DNA of 64,000 nucleotides from Coenobita brevimanus (GCA_032717465.1 CM064669.1:44130001-44194000); one strand, 5' to 3'; shown: positions 49,586-63,007, numbered from the stretch's first letter. Program-made: numbers and translations. Notes: generated from the letters alone by a model not told the origin.

Positions 49586-52500
49586 CGTCCCGAGCCTTTC
49601 CGCACCTGTGACATCCCCCAGTCCCGAGCCTTTTTGGAAAAAAAAAAATTCTTATAAAACTTCCGCTTAGGTCGAGAAACTATGGAAAATCTTGAAGAAA
49701 GTGGTCTCTGCAGTCTATAAGTGGTCTATACAGGTGCGGTTTCCCCCCGCAGGTATCGTATTCTGTAATGGGCTGGATATGCGTTAACGTTTTCTATGGT
49801 AAGGAATAATGGGACAAACAACACACAACACCTCTACATTTATTGAATTTGAACTAATAAACAATAACAGTAACAATATAATGGATTTCAGACACATATA
49901 AAGGAAAAATAAGCATTGTACCATCGCGTGAGCATAGCGAGTTAGGTCCGAGTCGTATCATGCTATATGCTAATTTTCTGTTATGAGTCTACCGATCATT
50001 TTTTCTACTTGCATACTTCTGTTTCAATGACAATTTACCAATTACAACTGTTTGTAAGTGATTTCAGATGTTTTCATTCATTATGATGACATGCAGCATA
50101 AGTTTAGCGCACATCAGCTTAGTAAGCGCACTCGCTATGACTCGTATTTCAACATACCAAATTGTTTTATCACTTTCCAATTATTTTCCCATTTACATAG
50201 AACCTTTCCCCCACCACTGTGAAGGTTTTCAATTATTTTCATTCACTACGAGGGCATTTAGCGATATGCTAGCGCCTATTCACGTAGCAACCACGATCTC
50301 AAACACTCGTGTTTCATCATCTACTTTATTTATTCACTCCAATTATATTTTCCCACTTACATTACACACGTTTACACCCCTCCAATGCACTGTACATACT
50401 TACTGCCATTATTTATTCAAGTGAGCGTGAGAATATCGCCTGAAAATACCCTCGCAAGGAATGTTACGTCATACATAATACTCACACACTTATATACTAA
50501 TTCACTCACACTCTTATATACTAATTATTCACTTTATCACTTGCTGACTTTTATTTTGACTAATACGTGCCTTATTCATTCGACTAAGCGTCAGGAAATC
50601 TTATCTTTATAGACACACTATGAATATTTGACTTAGGATATACATCATCATATACAATAATTTGAACTTATACCCGTAAGAATGTCACATAATAGAAAAT
50701 ATATAATAAGGGGCCGTATTTATTGCACTGAGCGACAGAATATCGCATCAAACAACCCTCTCTATGTAAGTTTCAACTTAGGGCAGATTTATATACTTAC
50801 ACCCAATGTTTTCACTTATGTTCTACCCGTAGGCACTTTATACTAATATTTGGCGATCCACATGACTGATATTTTCACAGAGCGTCTGTCTGTCGCATTT
50901 ACATCATAATTTCAGCGTTCTTTCGCATTCACACCATGCTAAAATTGCAGCAACGTGTGATATTCACTAAAACATGGGTGAATACACAGACCCACGTCAC
51001 ACTGCACGCACTCATAGCGGGTGTCCTTGCTCTGTGTCGTGAGTCTCACCTGGGAATGACTGCACACGTGACACCTGAGCTGGGGCCTAGGTCTGTTGGG
51101 CTGGGGCGGGATAGGAGTGGGGAAATGGCGGGCGGATATTCTCTGGGGAGTGTGGGTAATATGGGCAGTGCGGGGGCGCTGTTGGGGCCTTTCAACAGCA
51201 TACTTTGCAAAGATTTCTCGTGTGAGCTCCCTCACAAACCCTTCAAAGGTTTCCTGAACTCCTGTGGTCATGGCGTGAAGGTGGTGGCAATTCAGAGCAG
51301 TGATATCTAGCAAGTGAAAGAACAGTTTTATACCACTTCATCGTGGTCCTGGCACACTCTACCGTCGATATCATGGAGTCTGACTGGTCCACGAGGCGCA
51401 TGTTTATATTATAGTCCATGACACATTCAGGTTTCCAAACACGACGCCTGCTCTCGCTATGGTAATCAACAGAATCAGTACGGTGCATCAAGGGGCGGTG
51501 AACCGTGGACAAGAGGCTTACTTCTCTGTTGTGGTTCCACATTGTTGCAAGGATGTTGTTTGCTTTGAAGAAGACAACCTCACTCCTTGCAAGTTTCCGC
51601 CCTACCTTGACCATGTGACGCCGGTTCACCTTTACGGATCCACAGACTCCCGTTTCATGTCTGTGAAGATAACGAGCGAGAAGAGGGCTAGTGTACCCAG
51701 TTGTCGAGGTAGAGAACGTGACCACGATGAAGGTAGTCTTGTATCATCGTCTTTACCACTGCTCCCGAAAGTCCTATACTTCGATCTTCTATTATGTCTG
51801 TCTGTGCACCGGTGTACAAGACTATGTCTTGCACGTATCCAGTCCTACAGTCAGACATAACAAAGATCTTGAACCCAAAACGGTGCCTTTTGCTGGGTAT
51901 ATACTGTCTGAATGAAATATTGCCTCTCCACAACATGAGACTCTTGTCTATGACGAGATCTCTATAGGGATAGAATGAGGATCGAAAGGTTTGCCTGAGG
52001 TGATCAAAGACCAGCCTAATTCGCCTCATTTTGTCAGTGTTGTTTGGATTTGCAGGGTCATTAGCATCATAAAAATGGAGGCGACTTAGAATTTGTTGAA
52101 ACCGATTACGGCTCATCACTTGACCAAATATGGGGGTAAACATAACAGGGTCCGTAGTCCAGTAAGCAGGAATTCTATTTTTTCTTATTATACCCATCAA
52201 AAGGACAAGGGCAAAAAATAAGAACATTTCTGGAATGGAGACAGGGTAATCATAAATCATTGAATGCCTACTCCTTGTTCCCAATCTTTCACTTTCTAGC
52301 CGCTGGCCGCTTGCAAACAGGTTTGTTTGAAACACGATCTGATCTACGAAGGCCTCACTGAAAAACAGGTGGAAAAAATCCAACCTGCTTGAATTACAGT
52401 GAATACCTGGTGCAATGCAGCCAGATCGCCCCTGCTCAGTGAAGGGGTGAATGAGGGGAGAAAAATCACTCCCATCCTCCCAATCCCACGACACAAATCC

Positions 52501-53672
52501 CTCGTCCCCATCACCGCCTTCGTCTGGGTGGGGAGGAGATCCTGGTTGGGGAGGTTGGGGAGGAGTACAGAGGGCTTTCCCACTGTCACTCCTCTTCCCT
52601 CTGCCTTTACCCTTTCCCTTTCCCTTACCCTTACGGCCTTGAGGAACATTAGGGGGCTGTGGGGATGAAATAGTTGAATATTGGGGAGCAGAAGACGTGC
52701 TGGGGAGTGGTTCCTCCCCACCTTCCCCCTCCATTACCACACCACTTGCTATCTCACGCAACCTTGCTCGACCACGTGTTAGGGGATATTGGGGAGCATA
52801 AGACGTGCTTTGGAGTGGTTCCTCCCCACCTTCCCCCTCCCTCACAACCCCACGTGATAAGGAACGCACCCGCACTGGCCCACGTGATCCACTCTGCCGC
52901 CTCACACTGCGTAGGGAGAGCAATGACTCACCCACCTCACTCTCACTTTCCCTAATCCCAGGAATGTCCATTTCACTCCCCACTCACTCCACTTCACTTC
53001 CTACCGCCCCAAACAGAATGCTAGGCCCATATCTGCTTAGACGACGTGGTGTGCGCTCTGGGCCACGATGGGTAATCACCTCCCGCCCATACCACGTGGC
53101 AGCACGTCCCACGTCTCCGTCCTCGTCCTCGTCCTCGTCCTCGACCTCGAATTCTGCTTCCAAGGCACGCTGGGGATAGGGATATGACATACCACATGCC
53201 TTCTTTGCCTCCTGCCCCTCTCTAGCAGCACGGTAAGTCACATACTGCCGCTTCCTTGGTGACGGAACTTCCTCGTCACTGCTGGTGGTTTCTTCCTCCT
53301 CTGGCTGCACATAATCCTTGTCCATCTCCTCGTCATCCAGTGGGGAATCACTGTCGCCGGTAAAGGTGTCCAGGGCGACTTGAATTTCACTCTCTGAGAG
53401 ACCTCTCTTAGCCATGTCTGAGCAGGACCGTGGCTACCAGGTGAGTGGACGAGTGGCGGGCTAGCGCAGGTCGCGCGGGGTCGCCGAGTGTCCACGCCTG
53501 GTGGCAGGTAGGGGAAGGTCAGGCGAGGGTACGTACCGCAATTCAAGCGCGAAATTTGAAAATTGTCGAAATTATGCACATTGCAATTGCACGACGTACT
53601 GGTACGTCGCCGGGACTGGCAAATGCAAATCGTGGTGACGTACCCATACGTCGTCGGGACGGGGCGGGTTAA
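49586..53672 (-). mobile_element. piggyBac-superfamily transposon, copy B
   Basis: Head-to-tail with copy A. The left end starts at CGTCCCGAGCC, lacking TTAACCCGTCA. The right end is complete, with GGGACGGGGCGGGTTAA ending at TTAA 53669-53672. Reverse-complemented, the right end CCCGCCCCGTCCCGA matches copy A's left terminal repeat at 13 of 15 positions, so the outermost ends of the pair form one complete element boundary. Confidence 0.9.
50939..53415 (-). pseudogene. piggyBac-type transposase, copy B (2 different private frameshifts and the shared stop)
   Basis: ATG at 53415. The N-terminal 143 codons are continuous, without the insertion seen in A, and end at the same TGA (52984-52986). 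The next 431 codons (52983-51688) run through linker and catalytic domain past the first Asp to YLDNW, where a +C in GTACCCAGTT (about 51693) breaks the frame. 51725-51330 continues in another frame with RHETGVCGSV and LVDQSDSM. A 2-bp T deletion near 51327 breaks it again before the Cys-rich end (51313-50939). The TGA is followed at once by GTGGGGAGTGAAATG in the same frame, so it is a point stop rather than a frameshift. Confidence 0.9.
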
Positions 53673-54444
<772 letters not shown>

Positions 54445-54990
54445 CTGCCTCCCTACCTCGTTGGCCATAACCATTTGTGTGATGGAGCTGCGGCAGGGTT
54501 AACCCACCCAGGACATGAAGGGTTGTGTGTCGTGGGGTCGTTTATGTGTAAAACATCCAAACCAATTTACTGGATAAACAAGGCTTCAAAAACAGTTAAC
54601 TGTCCTCACACATAATTTTGTTTTCCTTATTTCCTTACTTGAATAATTACTTTGATTGGACTGTGAAATGTTTGGTATCCGTGTGAGTGTAAAAGTAGAA
54701 ATAATCTTGTACACAAGTTAATGAAGTCATTAAATACTGCTGCTGGTGCCAGGGTCCAGAGGCTGTTTTTACATAAGCTGTCCTAATAAGTTGCGTTTAA
54801 CATTACATACAGTGAAGAGGCTAAGAGGCTTACGCAGGATATCTGTGTAATCTCCCTCCTGCCCTTTTCACCATACGACCGGTCAATTATTTTTATTATT
54901 TTTTTTTTTTATGCGAGGAAGAAGGAATCAAAGGCCATGAGCCCGCAGTAACAGTTCCCTCAAAGAGAAAAACAAAATACAATAGAGAGC
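54445..54990. other. Non-coding, nothing recognised
   Basis: No supported feature. Confidence 0.45.
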
Positions 54991-54995
54991 CAAAT

Positions 54996-55430
54996 TCAAG
55001 ATCCGATCATTTTGAGATGCCTGGACACACTGCGTTTGAAAGACTGGAGATCATAGGCAGCAGGAAATACAGACAGAGGGAGACAGTTCCAGAGCTGACC
55101 TGTTGCATAAATGGAAGACTGGGAGTAACGGTTAACTCTTGCATTAGAGAGTTGGACAGAAAAGGGATGAGAGTTTGCTGCCAGACGGGTGCTACGCGCC
55201 CGTCGTAGAGGTGGAGGAATGCAAGCAGACAGTTCAGAGGAGCAGTGACCATTAAAGTAGCGATAGAAAAGAGATAGAGATGCAACAGTGCGGCGAAGAG
55301 ACAGAGGTTGAAGGGAGTCAGTAAGAGGAGGAGAGTTAATGAGACGAAAAGCCTTTGACTCCACCCTATTGAGAAGGGCTGTATGTGGGGAGCCTCCCCA
55401 CATACAGCCGACAAGGAAAACAAGAAAACT
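54996..55430 (-). pseudogene. LINE ORF2 C-terminal fragment
   Basis: The minus strand encodes GGSPHTALLNRVESKAFRLI, SLSLFYRYFNGHCSSEL, IPPPLRRARSTRLA and ATGQLWNCLPLSVFPA, ending SFKRSVSRHLK. This is the conserved tail downstream of reverse transcriptase in a LINE group that is very common in decapod genomes (I recall it labelled jockey-like). The fragment is open for about 140 codons, but RT and endonuclease are absent, so it is a 5'-truncated copy. Adjacent sequence on both sides is unrelated. Confidence 0.75.
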
Positions 55431-55584
55431 GTAAACTGGAAGGATCAGGATGTATGAATTCAAAGTTTGACCACATGATGATGATGCAGAAAATGAGAGA
55501 CATGAAAACCGGGAATTGAAGAGCACTGAAGAGAACTATCTGTGATTTTTTAAAAATGAGAAAGAAATCAGAAACAACTTGAAC

Positions 55585-56175
55585 CGTAGTAACCTCTGCA
55601 TAAAGAAAACTGAAAGAGGAAGAACGGAAGTGACAAGCAGCATGGGGGAGAGTAAAACGGGTATGCGTTCAGAAGAGACAGTAGGAACACAACCTGATGG
55701 GGAAAAAAAAATAAGTAGAGATTAATGGAGAATGGGGAGAAGAGGGGAGGAAGAGGAAGAGAAGAACGGGGAGAGGGGAAGGAGTGATAAATGGTGTACA
55801 GGAACAAGAGGGAGAAATAGAATAACAAGCTGCGAGGAAAAAAGGAGAGGGTTGACAATTAGAAGAGAGGGAAGGAAGCACAATACTCCCGAAAGAGAAG
55901 CTAGGTCACGTTAGGTTAGTTAAGATTGTGGAGAGGAAGAGGCGGAAGGAGACACAGAATAATTACACGGAAGAGATGACAGTGCAAATGTGAAAAGAGA
56001 GAGAGAGAGAGAGAGGAGGAGGAGAGGGGAGGGGAGAGGATAATTTAGTATGGAAATCAAGATGAGAATAAACAGAAAAAGAAGCCGAAGAGGAGAAAAA
56101 TGTGGAAGGAGAGGAGGAAGACTAGGAAAATTTAAACAGAGAAGAAAGACGAGGTGGAGAAGAAACAGGATGATA
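55585..56175. repeat. Repeat R2 copy 3 (purine-rich)
   Basis: Same phrase order as 38248-38860. (GA)n at 55999-56016. ORFs on the minus strand are artefacts. Confidence 0.75.
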
Positions 56176-56740
56176 GAAATAGGAATAGAAAGAAGTAAGT
56201 ACATAGTACTAAAGGGAAGAGGTAAAGGGAGAGGAGCGAGCGTGGTGATGTGAGGCGAGGTGTTAGGGAGAGTGTCAGACTGAGGCCCCTCTGTGTACGA
56301 GTAACAGTAAACAAGGTAGCAACGGACTGTGTAAACTTGGGGTGTGTTGGAAATTCTGGCCAAAGGGATAATCTGCCATTCGATTGCAGCACTTTACAGT
56401 TGTTGATCAACCCCATTCTTTCAGAACGAGCTGACCCATCAACCACAGACAAGCAGCCACCCTTGTTGGGCCATCCCATGAAGTAAACCGATGTTCCCTT
56501 GCGGTTGACAACGCCTGGCTAGTGACATGGGAAAAAATGTGGATGTTTAGTTCTTGGGTGGATGCTGCATTTGCATCTCTCTACCCTATTAGCAGGGGCA
56601 CCTTAGTATACTCCATACCACTTCGTAATTTCGGTGTATGGTTACCACCCAGCTTTGTAAATGGTTTCATTTAGCAAGAAACCATTAGGCTTGTCACTGA
56701 GTGTAGAGCCACCTGAATTGGAAAGAAGAGCAATAAAAAG
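56176..56740. other. Non-coding, nothing recognised
   Basis: No supported gene. The 115-codon minus-strand ORF overlaps the R2 tract. Confidence 0.45.
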
Positions 56741-56744
56741 TGCC

Positions 56745-56880
56745 TGGACCGAAAGGGAGAAATAGGAAGAGAGGAGGGCAAACACAGAGATAGACAGAAA
56801 AGCCAGGAAGCGGCAGCATTACATCAAGTGAAAGGATGATGGTCGACACCATCTGCCACCAGCACTTTACAGTAAAAAAA
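56745..56880. repeat. Repeat R3 copy 2
   Basis: GGAAGAGAGGAGGGCAAACACAG, GGCAGCATTACATCAAGTG, GATGATGGTCGACACC and GCCACCA, matching 15765-15900. Confidence 0.65.
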
Positions 56881-57955
56881 TACAGTGGAAAATGTGCGAT
56901 ATTTGTTGACAAAAATATTGACGAACAACTAATGAGACAGGAAAAAAAGGAAACTAAGTAAATAGGGAAGGAAAAATAATTAGTGCTGCTCTCATCTTAC
57001 AGCACTACAATGATATAATTTTCATTGATTTTGCCAACGGACAATATATTTCAGGTTAGAGCAGACGTCTGATAATGAAGGAGTTAATGGATGGAATGTC
57101 TAACTCATTCATTTCGAGAAGATTCCCCTGAGTTACTTACAAAAAATCGACAGCAAGAAGAAAACACAGGCAACGCTACGCTCATGCAACTCTCCATCTG
57201 ACCAAGCACATAACCCCAGCCTCCCTAGCACACCTAACCAAGTGCATAACGACCCTCAGCCCCCATCTTTTCTTATAAACGTAGGCTTAAAGAGAATGTC
57301 ATGAGGACATTTAACCTTGACCCTTCAGATTCCTTGTGGAGGTCGCATTGAAGTTTTTGGAAAAAATTTTTTTTTACTTCATTAAAAAAAAAAAAAAAAA
57401 CTCCCTAAGACACAGCATTATGTCTATCAAAAGGCACCAGTTCACTGTAAGACACACAACTGTGTGAAATTTCATGATGCTATAGTGAATACATTGAGTT
57501 CTGGCCTAGAAAAGAAATCTGTGCGCCCAGTCAGCCGCCCTGCCGCCCAACCCTACGGATGGACACGTATTGATCCCAGTGATAACAAAACTCTCCCCTA
57601 ACTTTGTCAGGTGCAGGGTATAACATAAATTTAAAAGGCGATCGTTATTTAAGGGGTTGATAATTGCAAAAATAATGATGCAGCGTGAATGAAGATTGGG
57701 GAAAATAAAGGAGAATGATAGAACAAGTGTAAAAGATATATAAGAGCCAAAGAAAGGATGATTGTGTACCTAGCACACTTAATCCTTAATGAGAAAAAGT
57801 AATTTGATCTAGAGAGAGAGCGAGAGATTCATCATCATCTAGGTTGTTTTCAGTCCTCAGTGTGTTAGGAAGTACCGGTAGTCAGCTAAAGAAAATCGTT
57901 GTGTGTTCCGTTGAAATAATAGGTGGGGTGTTATAGTCATTTTTATTAGGTTTAC
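56881..57955. other. Non-coding, nothing recognised
   Basis: GCAGACGTCTGATAATGAAG (57062) with GAGTTAA is a possible decayed short-repeat end. A-run at 57383-57400. No gene is supported. Confidence 0.45.
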
Positions 57956-58160
57956 TCTCCGACAGTGGGAGTATGTTTTCACCCCCCCATTTTTGTTTGT
58001 TTGTTTGTTTGTTGGCAGGATTACTCAGAATGTAAAAGAGGGATATGGACCAAATTTGGTGGGTAGATAGCCCATATCCCAGGGAACAATCGTTTAACGT
58101 TTGGGACCGATCCGGATCGAATTACAGGTTCTGGATCCAGAAAACATTTTTTGTGAAACC
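57956..58160. repeat. Dispersed element related to the CCTCCGCC family
   Basis: CTCCGACAGTGGGAGTATG, (TTTG)n at 57992, GGACCAAATTTGGTGGG, CCATATCCC, GACCGATCCGGATCG and GGATCCAGAAA. The GGACCAAA...TTGGTGG wording and GATCCGGATC link it to 16856 and 63115. Confidence 0.6.
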
Positions 58161-58439
58161 CTAATCAGTGATGAGGAAACCTAACCAATTGTGAAGAGTG
58201 GTTTGGAAATTACGTTGCCTTGTCGGAGAGATGCGCTCTATTGAGTGCCCCTCCAGTTTATTCAATCGTTTATTAGTTTGGGTAAATAATTAAGTCCTAC
58301 TTTTGCTTATATTAGAGCAGCAGAATACCAGTATTATCTAGAATATAGTTATTGGCAAAATATATAAAGTGGCATTCCGTGCATACCACCATAAAACTAA
58401 TAGAACTATGAAGCCTAACGCACAGCTGTTGCGTACCAC

Positions 58440-61310
58440 AGTGAGCATACCACCACACTTTACCCTACACTCTGCCACACTACCCACTCCCACCACCACT
58501 ACACTACCCACTTCCCACCACCACCACACTACACCCTCACCACAGTTCACCCTCACCATCACCACCTCACTGCAACCTCCCCACCACCACACTACATCCT
58601 CCCGATCCCCACCACTACCACAGTACACACTCCCAACCCCCACTACCACCACTCTACATCCCCCCCACCCCCATCACCACCACACTACACCCTCCCTACC
58701 ACCATCACCACACTTCACCCTCCCTACCACCACCACCACACTTCACCTTCCGACCACCAGCATACCACACCTTCCCATCACCACCACAATACACCCTCCC
58801 CACAAACACATTACACCCTCCCCACCATCACACACTTCCTCCCCACCATCACCACACTATACCCTCCCCACCACCGCCACACTACACCCTCCTCACCACC
58901 ATCACACTACACCCTCCCCACCACCATCACAATACACCCTCCCCACCACCACCACACTACACCCTCCCCACCACCACAACACAACACCCTCTCCTCCATC
59001 ACCACACTACTCCCTCTCCACCACCACCACATTACACCTTTCGCACCACCACCCTACACCCTCCCCACCACCACCACCACATTACACACTCCCCACCACC
59101 ACCAACACCACCACTACATTACACCCTCCCCACCACCACCACATTACACGCTCCCCACCACCACCACACTACTCCCTCTCCACCACCACCACATTACACC
59201 CTTCGCACCACTGCACTACACCCTCTCACCACCACCACACTACACCTTCCCCACCACCGCCACGCTATAGCTTGCCACCACCATCACACTACACTCACCC
59301 CACCACCGCGACACTACACCCTCCCCACCACCACCACACTGCACCCTCCCCATCACAGTGTACCCTCCCCACCACCACCACACTACACCTTCCCACCATC
59401 ACCACACTGCACCCTCCCGATCACAATGTACCCTCCACACCACCATCACACTACATCATCCCCACCATCACCACACTGCACCTTCCGCACCATCACTACA
59501 CTGAACCCTCCGCACCACCGCCACACTACATCTTCCCACCACCACCACACTGCACCCTACCCATCACAGTGTACCCTCCCCACCACCACCACACTACACC
59601 CTCCCCACCACCACCCCACTGCACCCTCTGCACCACCACCACACTACACCCTCCCCACCACTACCCCACTGCACCCTCTGCACCACCACCACACTACACC
59701 CTCCCCACCACCACCCCACTGCACCCTCTGCACCACCACCACGCTACACCCTCCCCACCACCACCACACTACACCCTCTGCACCACCACCACACTGCACC
59801 CTCCTCACCACCGCCACACTACACCCTCACTACCACACTGTACCCTCCGCACCACCGCCACACTACACCTTCCCAGCACCACCACACTACACCCTCCCCG
59901 CCACCACCACACTACACCTTCACTACCACACTGCACCCTCCGCACCACCGCCACGCTACACCTTCCCACCACCACCACACTGCACCCTACCCATCACAAT
60001 ATACCCTCCCCACCACCACCCCACTGCACCCTCTGCACCACCACCACACTATACCCTCCCCATCACTACCCCACTGCACCCTCTGCACCACCACCACACT
60101 ACACCCTCCCCACCACCACCCCACTGCACCCTCTGCACCACCACCACACTACACCCTCCCCACCACCACCACACTACACCCTCTGCACCACCACCACACT
60201 GCACCCTCCTCACCACCGCCACACTACACCCTCACTACCACACTGTACCCTCCGAACCACCGCCACACTACACCTTCCCAGCACCACCACACTACACCCT
60301 CCCCACCACCACCACACTACACCCTCACCACCACACTGCACCCTACCCATCACAGTGTACCCTCCCCACCACCACCACGCTACACCCTCACCACCACCAC
60401 CACACTACACCCTCTGCACCACCACCACACTGCACCCTCCTCACCACCGCCACACTACACCCTCACTACCACACTGTACCCTCCGCACCACCGCCACACT
60501 ACACCTTCCCAGCACCACCACACTACACCCTCCCCACCACCACCACACTACACCTTCACTACCACACTGCACCCTCCGCACCACCGCCACGCTACACCTT
60601 CCCACCACCACCACACTGCACCCTACCCATCACAATATACCCTCCCCACCACCACCCCACTGCACCCTCTGCACCACCACCACACTATACCCTCCCCATC
60701 ACTACCCCACTGCACCCTCTGCACCACCACCACACTACACCCTCCCCACCACCACCACACTACACCCTCACTACCACACTGCATCCTCCGCACCACCGCC
60801 ACACTACACCTTCCCAGCACCACCACACTACACCCTCCCCACCACAAGCACCACACTACATCCTTCCCACCACCACATTACACCCCACCACCACAACCAC
60901 CACACTATACCCTCCCCATCAACACCGCACTACTTCCTCCCCACCACCACCACACGACACCCTCCCCACCACCACCACCACACGACACCCTCCCCACCAC
61001 CACCACACGACACCCTCCCCACTATCACCACCACCACATTACACCCTCCCCACCATCACCACCACCACACTACACCCTCCCCACCACCGCCACACTACAC
61101 CCTCCCCACCACAAGCACCACACTACACCCTCTCCACCACCACATTACACCCCACGACCACAACCACCACACTATACCCTCCCCATCTACACCGCACTAC
61201 ACCATCCCTACCACCATCACACTACACCTCCCCACCACTACCACCACCACCACACAACCTTTCGTCACCACTGCCACCACACTGCTTCTCACCACCACCT
61301 TTCCTATTTT
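58440..61310. repeat. CAC-rich minisatellite, ~2.9 kb, with higher-order repeats
   Basis: Built from ~22-28-bp variants of CACCACCACCACACTACACC plus CTCCC. Higher-order copies are visible: the block around CACTGTACCCTCCG occurs at 59836, 60241 and 60472 (offsets 405 and 636), and the phrase CCCATCACAAT recurs at an offset of 636. TA/TG dinucleotides are rare enough that two plus-strand frames stay open for 991 and 628 codons (H/T/P/L/S-rich). These are not credible genes: no domain, no start context, and base-level periodicity explains them. Confidence 0.93.
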
Positions 61311-62488
61311 GAATAAAACTGTGTGGAAGTACGAAGAAGGATAAACGTCACGGGATTCCAAGTGGCAGCTACTTACAGCTTCCCAAGTGAACAAAATCCT
61401 GTGGAGGCAGCGAGAATGAAATACCCAACCTTGACCCTGAAATGATAAGGTTAAAGAAAAAGAGTAAATATGAGGTAATGCCAGAAGTCGTATTAGGAGC
61501 CGTGTTCTCGTGCACACAGGACACTTATGAAGATTTCTTCAGTGACGAGTTGCTTATTACGCCTTTATTGTTGTCTTAAGTTTACTACATCGTTTTAATG
61601 TCAGCATAGTTTGTATCGGTAATATTTATTACAAGATGGTACAGTATTAAGAGGTATTCGACAAAATGAGTAGCTGAGGAAGCAGTGTTACGAAGCCTCC
61701 TTAAGCAAGCGAGAATATGATCTTTGAATGGAAAGTAAACGGGAGGGTAAACCAAGGCTTGTGGTACAGTACACTCCGTCCTGATGACACTCTTAGCGCA
61801 CGCTGTTCACTCTGTAATCACGGTAATGTAACCCACTTATGGGTACAGCCCCAAGTCTGTCGGACTTGTTACAAGCGTGCAAGCGATGTTTACTCTCAGT
61901 TAAGTTTAGAAATAGTGGCCCGGTCAGGCCCGACCGTCACGCTGAGCGGAAGCTAATAACTTTACTCCTATGTGCAGTAGAGCTGAAATTCTTTCTGCAT
62001 ATGATACATTTATTCAGTATATTTTGTTAACTAAATACTCATCCATAAAGGCGTTGGAACCCCTTGGAATCTCGAGTTCTCCAAGGGAGTGTTCGGCTCT
62101 AATCGGTGAACGCCTCAGTTACGAAATCTAAATAAAAAAGATTTTCCTTCGTAACACTGCGTTTTTTGGCATCAGTTCTAGCAATTAAATATCAGAGATT
62201 ATGCCTATAATTTTATATCAGAGTGAAATTGTGATAATATGGCGCGTGCTCACTTGTCACACGCTCACAAAACACACTTTACCGGTAATATCCTGCCTTT
62301 CCTGTTTGGTTGACCCCGAGTTACCTGAGGTGGATGGTAAATCATCATATAATAAGCTGGTTCCCTTATACTATGAGGGACAAAAATTCGTTTGCTGCTT
62401 CACTGGTTTACTTCACACTTGGGGCATATCCATCACTTTTCCCCTTGACTCATCTTATACAAGAGTTTTCAGTGGATACAGAAACATA
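61311..62488. other. Non-coding; one nested hairpin
   Basis: 61383-61460 contains AGTGAACAAAATCCTGTGG, a possible decayed short-repeat core. 62049-62115 forms nested inverted repeats (see findings). ORFs up to about 128 codons lack recognisable domains. Confidence 0.45.
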
Positions 62489-62489
62489 C

Positions 62490-63007
62490 CAAACCTCTGT
62501 CACCTTAGAAATATTTGCCAACACATTTATTCCTTGCACCCTTCCACCTGCAACAATCTCAGCCACGCTTTCCTCCTCTACATTTAACAGTCTTTCAAAA
62601 TACACTGCCCATCTTTTCCGTACTGCATCCATCTCAATTAACATCCTTCCATCCTCTGCTTGTACTCGCACTTCCTTCCCAGACTCCCCCTTTCGCACCC
62701 TTTTAACCTCCTTCCAGAACATTTTCTTATTCTGTTGAAAACTCTTAGTCAGCCGCCTACCCCACCTCTTATCTGCTGCCATTTTAGCATCACGCGCAGC
62801 CCTTCTCGCCCTATTCCCCTTTTCCTTATACCTCTCATATGACACCTCATCCTTCCTCTGCAGCCACACTTCATATGCACGTCTCTTCTCAGCCACAGCC
62901 ATACTTACTTCCTCGCACCACCATTCATATCCTTTTTTTAAACCACCACCCACACGTCTCACACCACACACCTCTTCTGCATGCCTCACCACAGCACTCT
63001 TAAACAA
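62490..63007 (-). pseudogene. LINE ORF2 fragment (endonuclease-RT linker)
   Basis: An uninterrupted ~172-codon minus-strand stretch: GGGLKKGYEWWCEEVSMAV, KRRAYEVWLQRKDEVSYERY, ARRAARDAKMAADKRWGR, KMFWKEVKRVRKGESGKE, DGRMLIEMDAVRKRWAVYF and ERLLNVEEE. This basic, Trp-rich linker between endonuclease and RT (...W......YF..LLN) is characteristic of LINEs abundant in crustaceans and related in type to the fragment at 1-640. Neither domain itself is present, so it is a doubly truncated piece without host function. The open frame implies a fairly young insertion or chance. Confidence 0.7.

Noticed and set aside
58369..61344. A 991-codon plus-strand ORF (H/T/P-rich) as a giant gene
   Set aside because: It coincides with the CAC-rich minisatellite. 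A second frame is also open for 628 codons, no domain is present, and stop absence is explained by base composition.
61717..61956. 79-codon ORF with CSLC and CRTC pairs as a zinc-binding protein
   Set aside because: The Cys spacing is not a known finger, there is no supporting neighbouring exon, and the length is within chance expectation.
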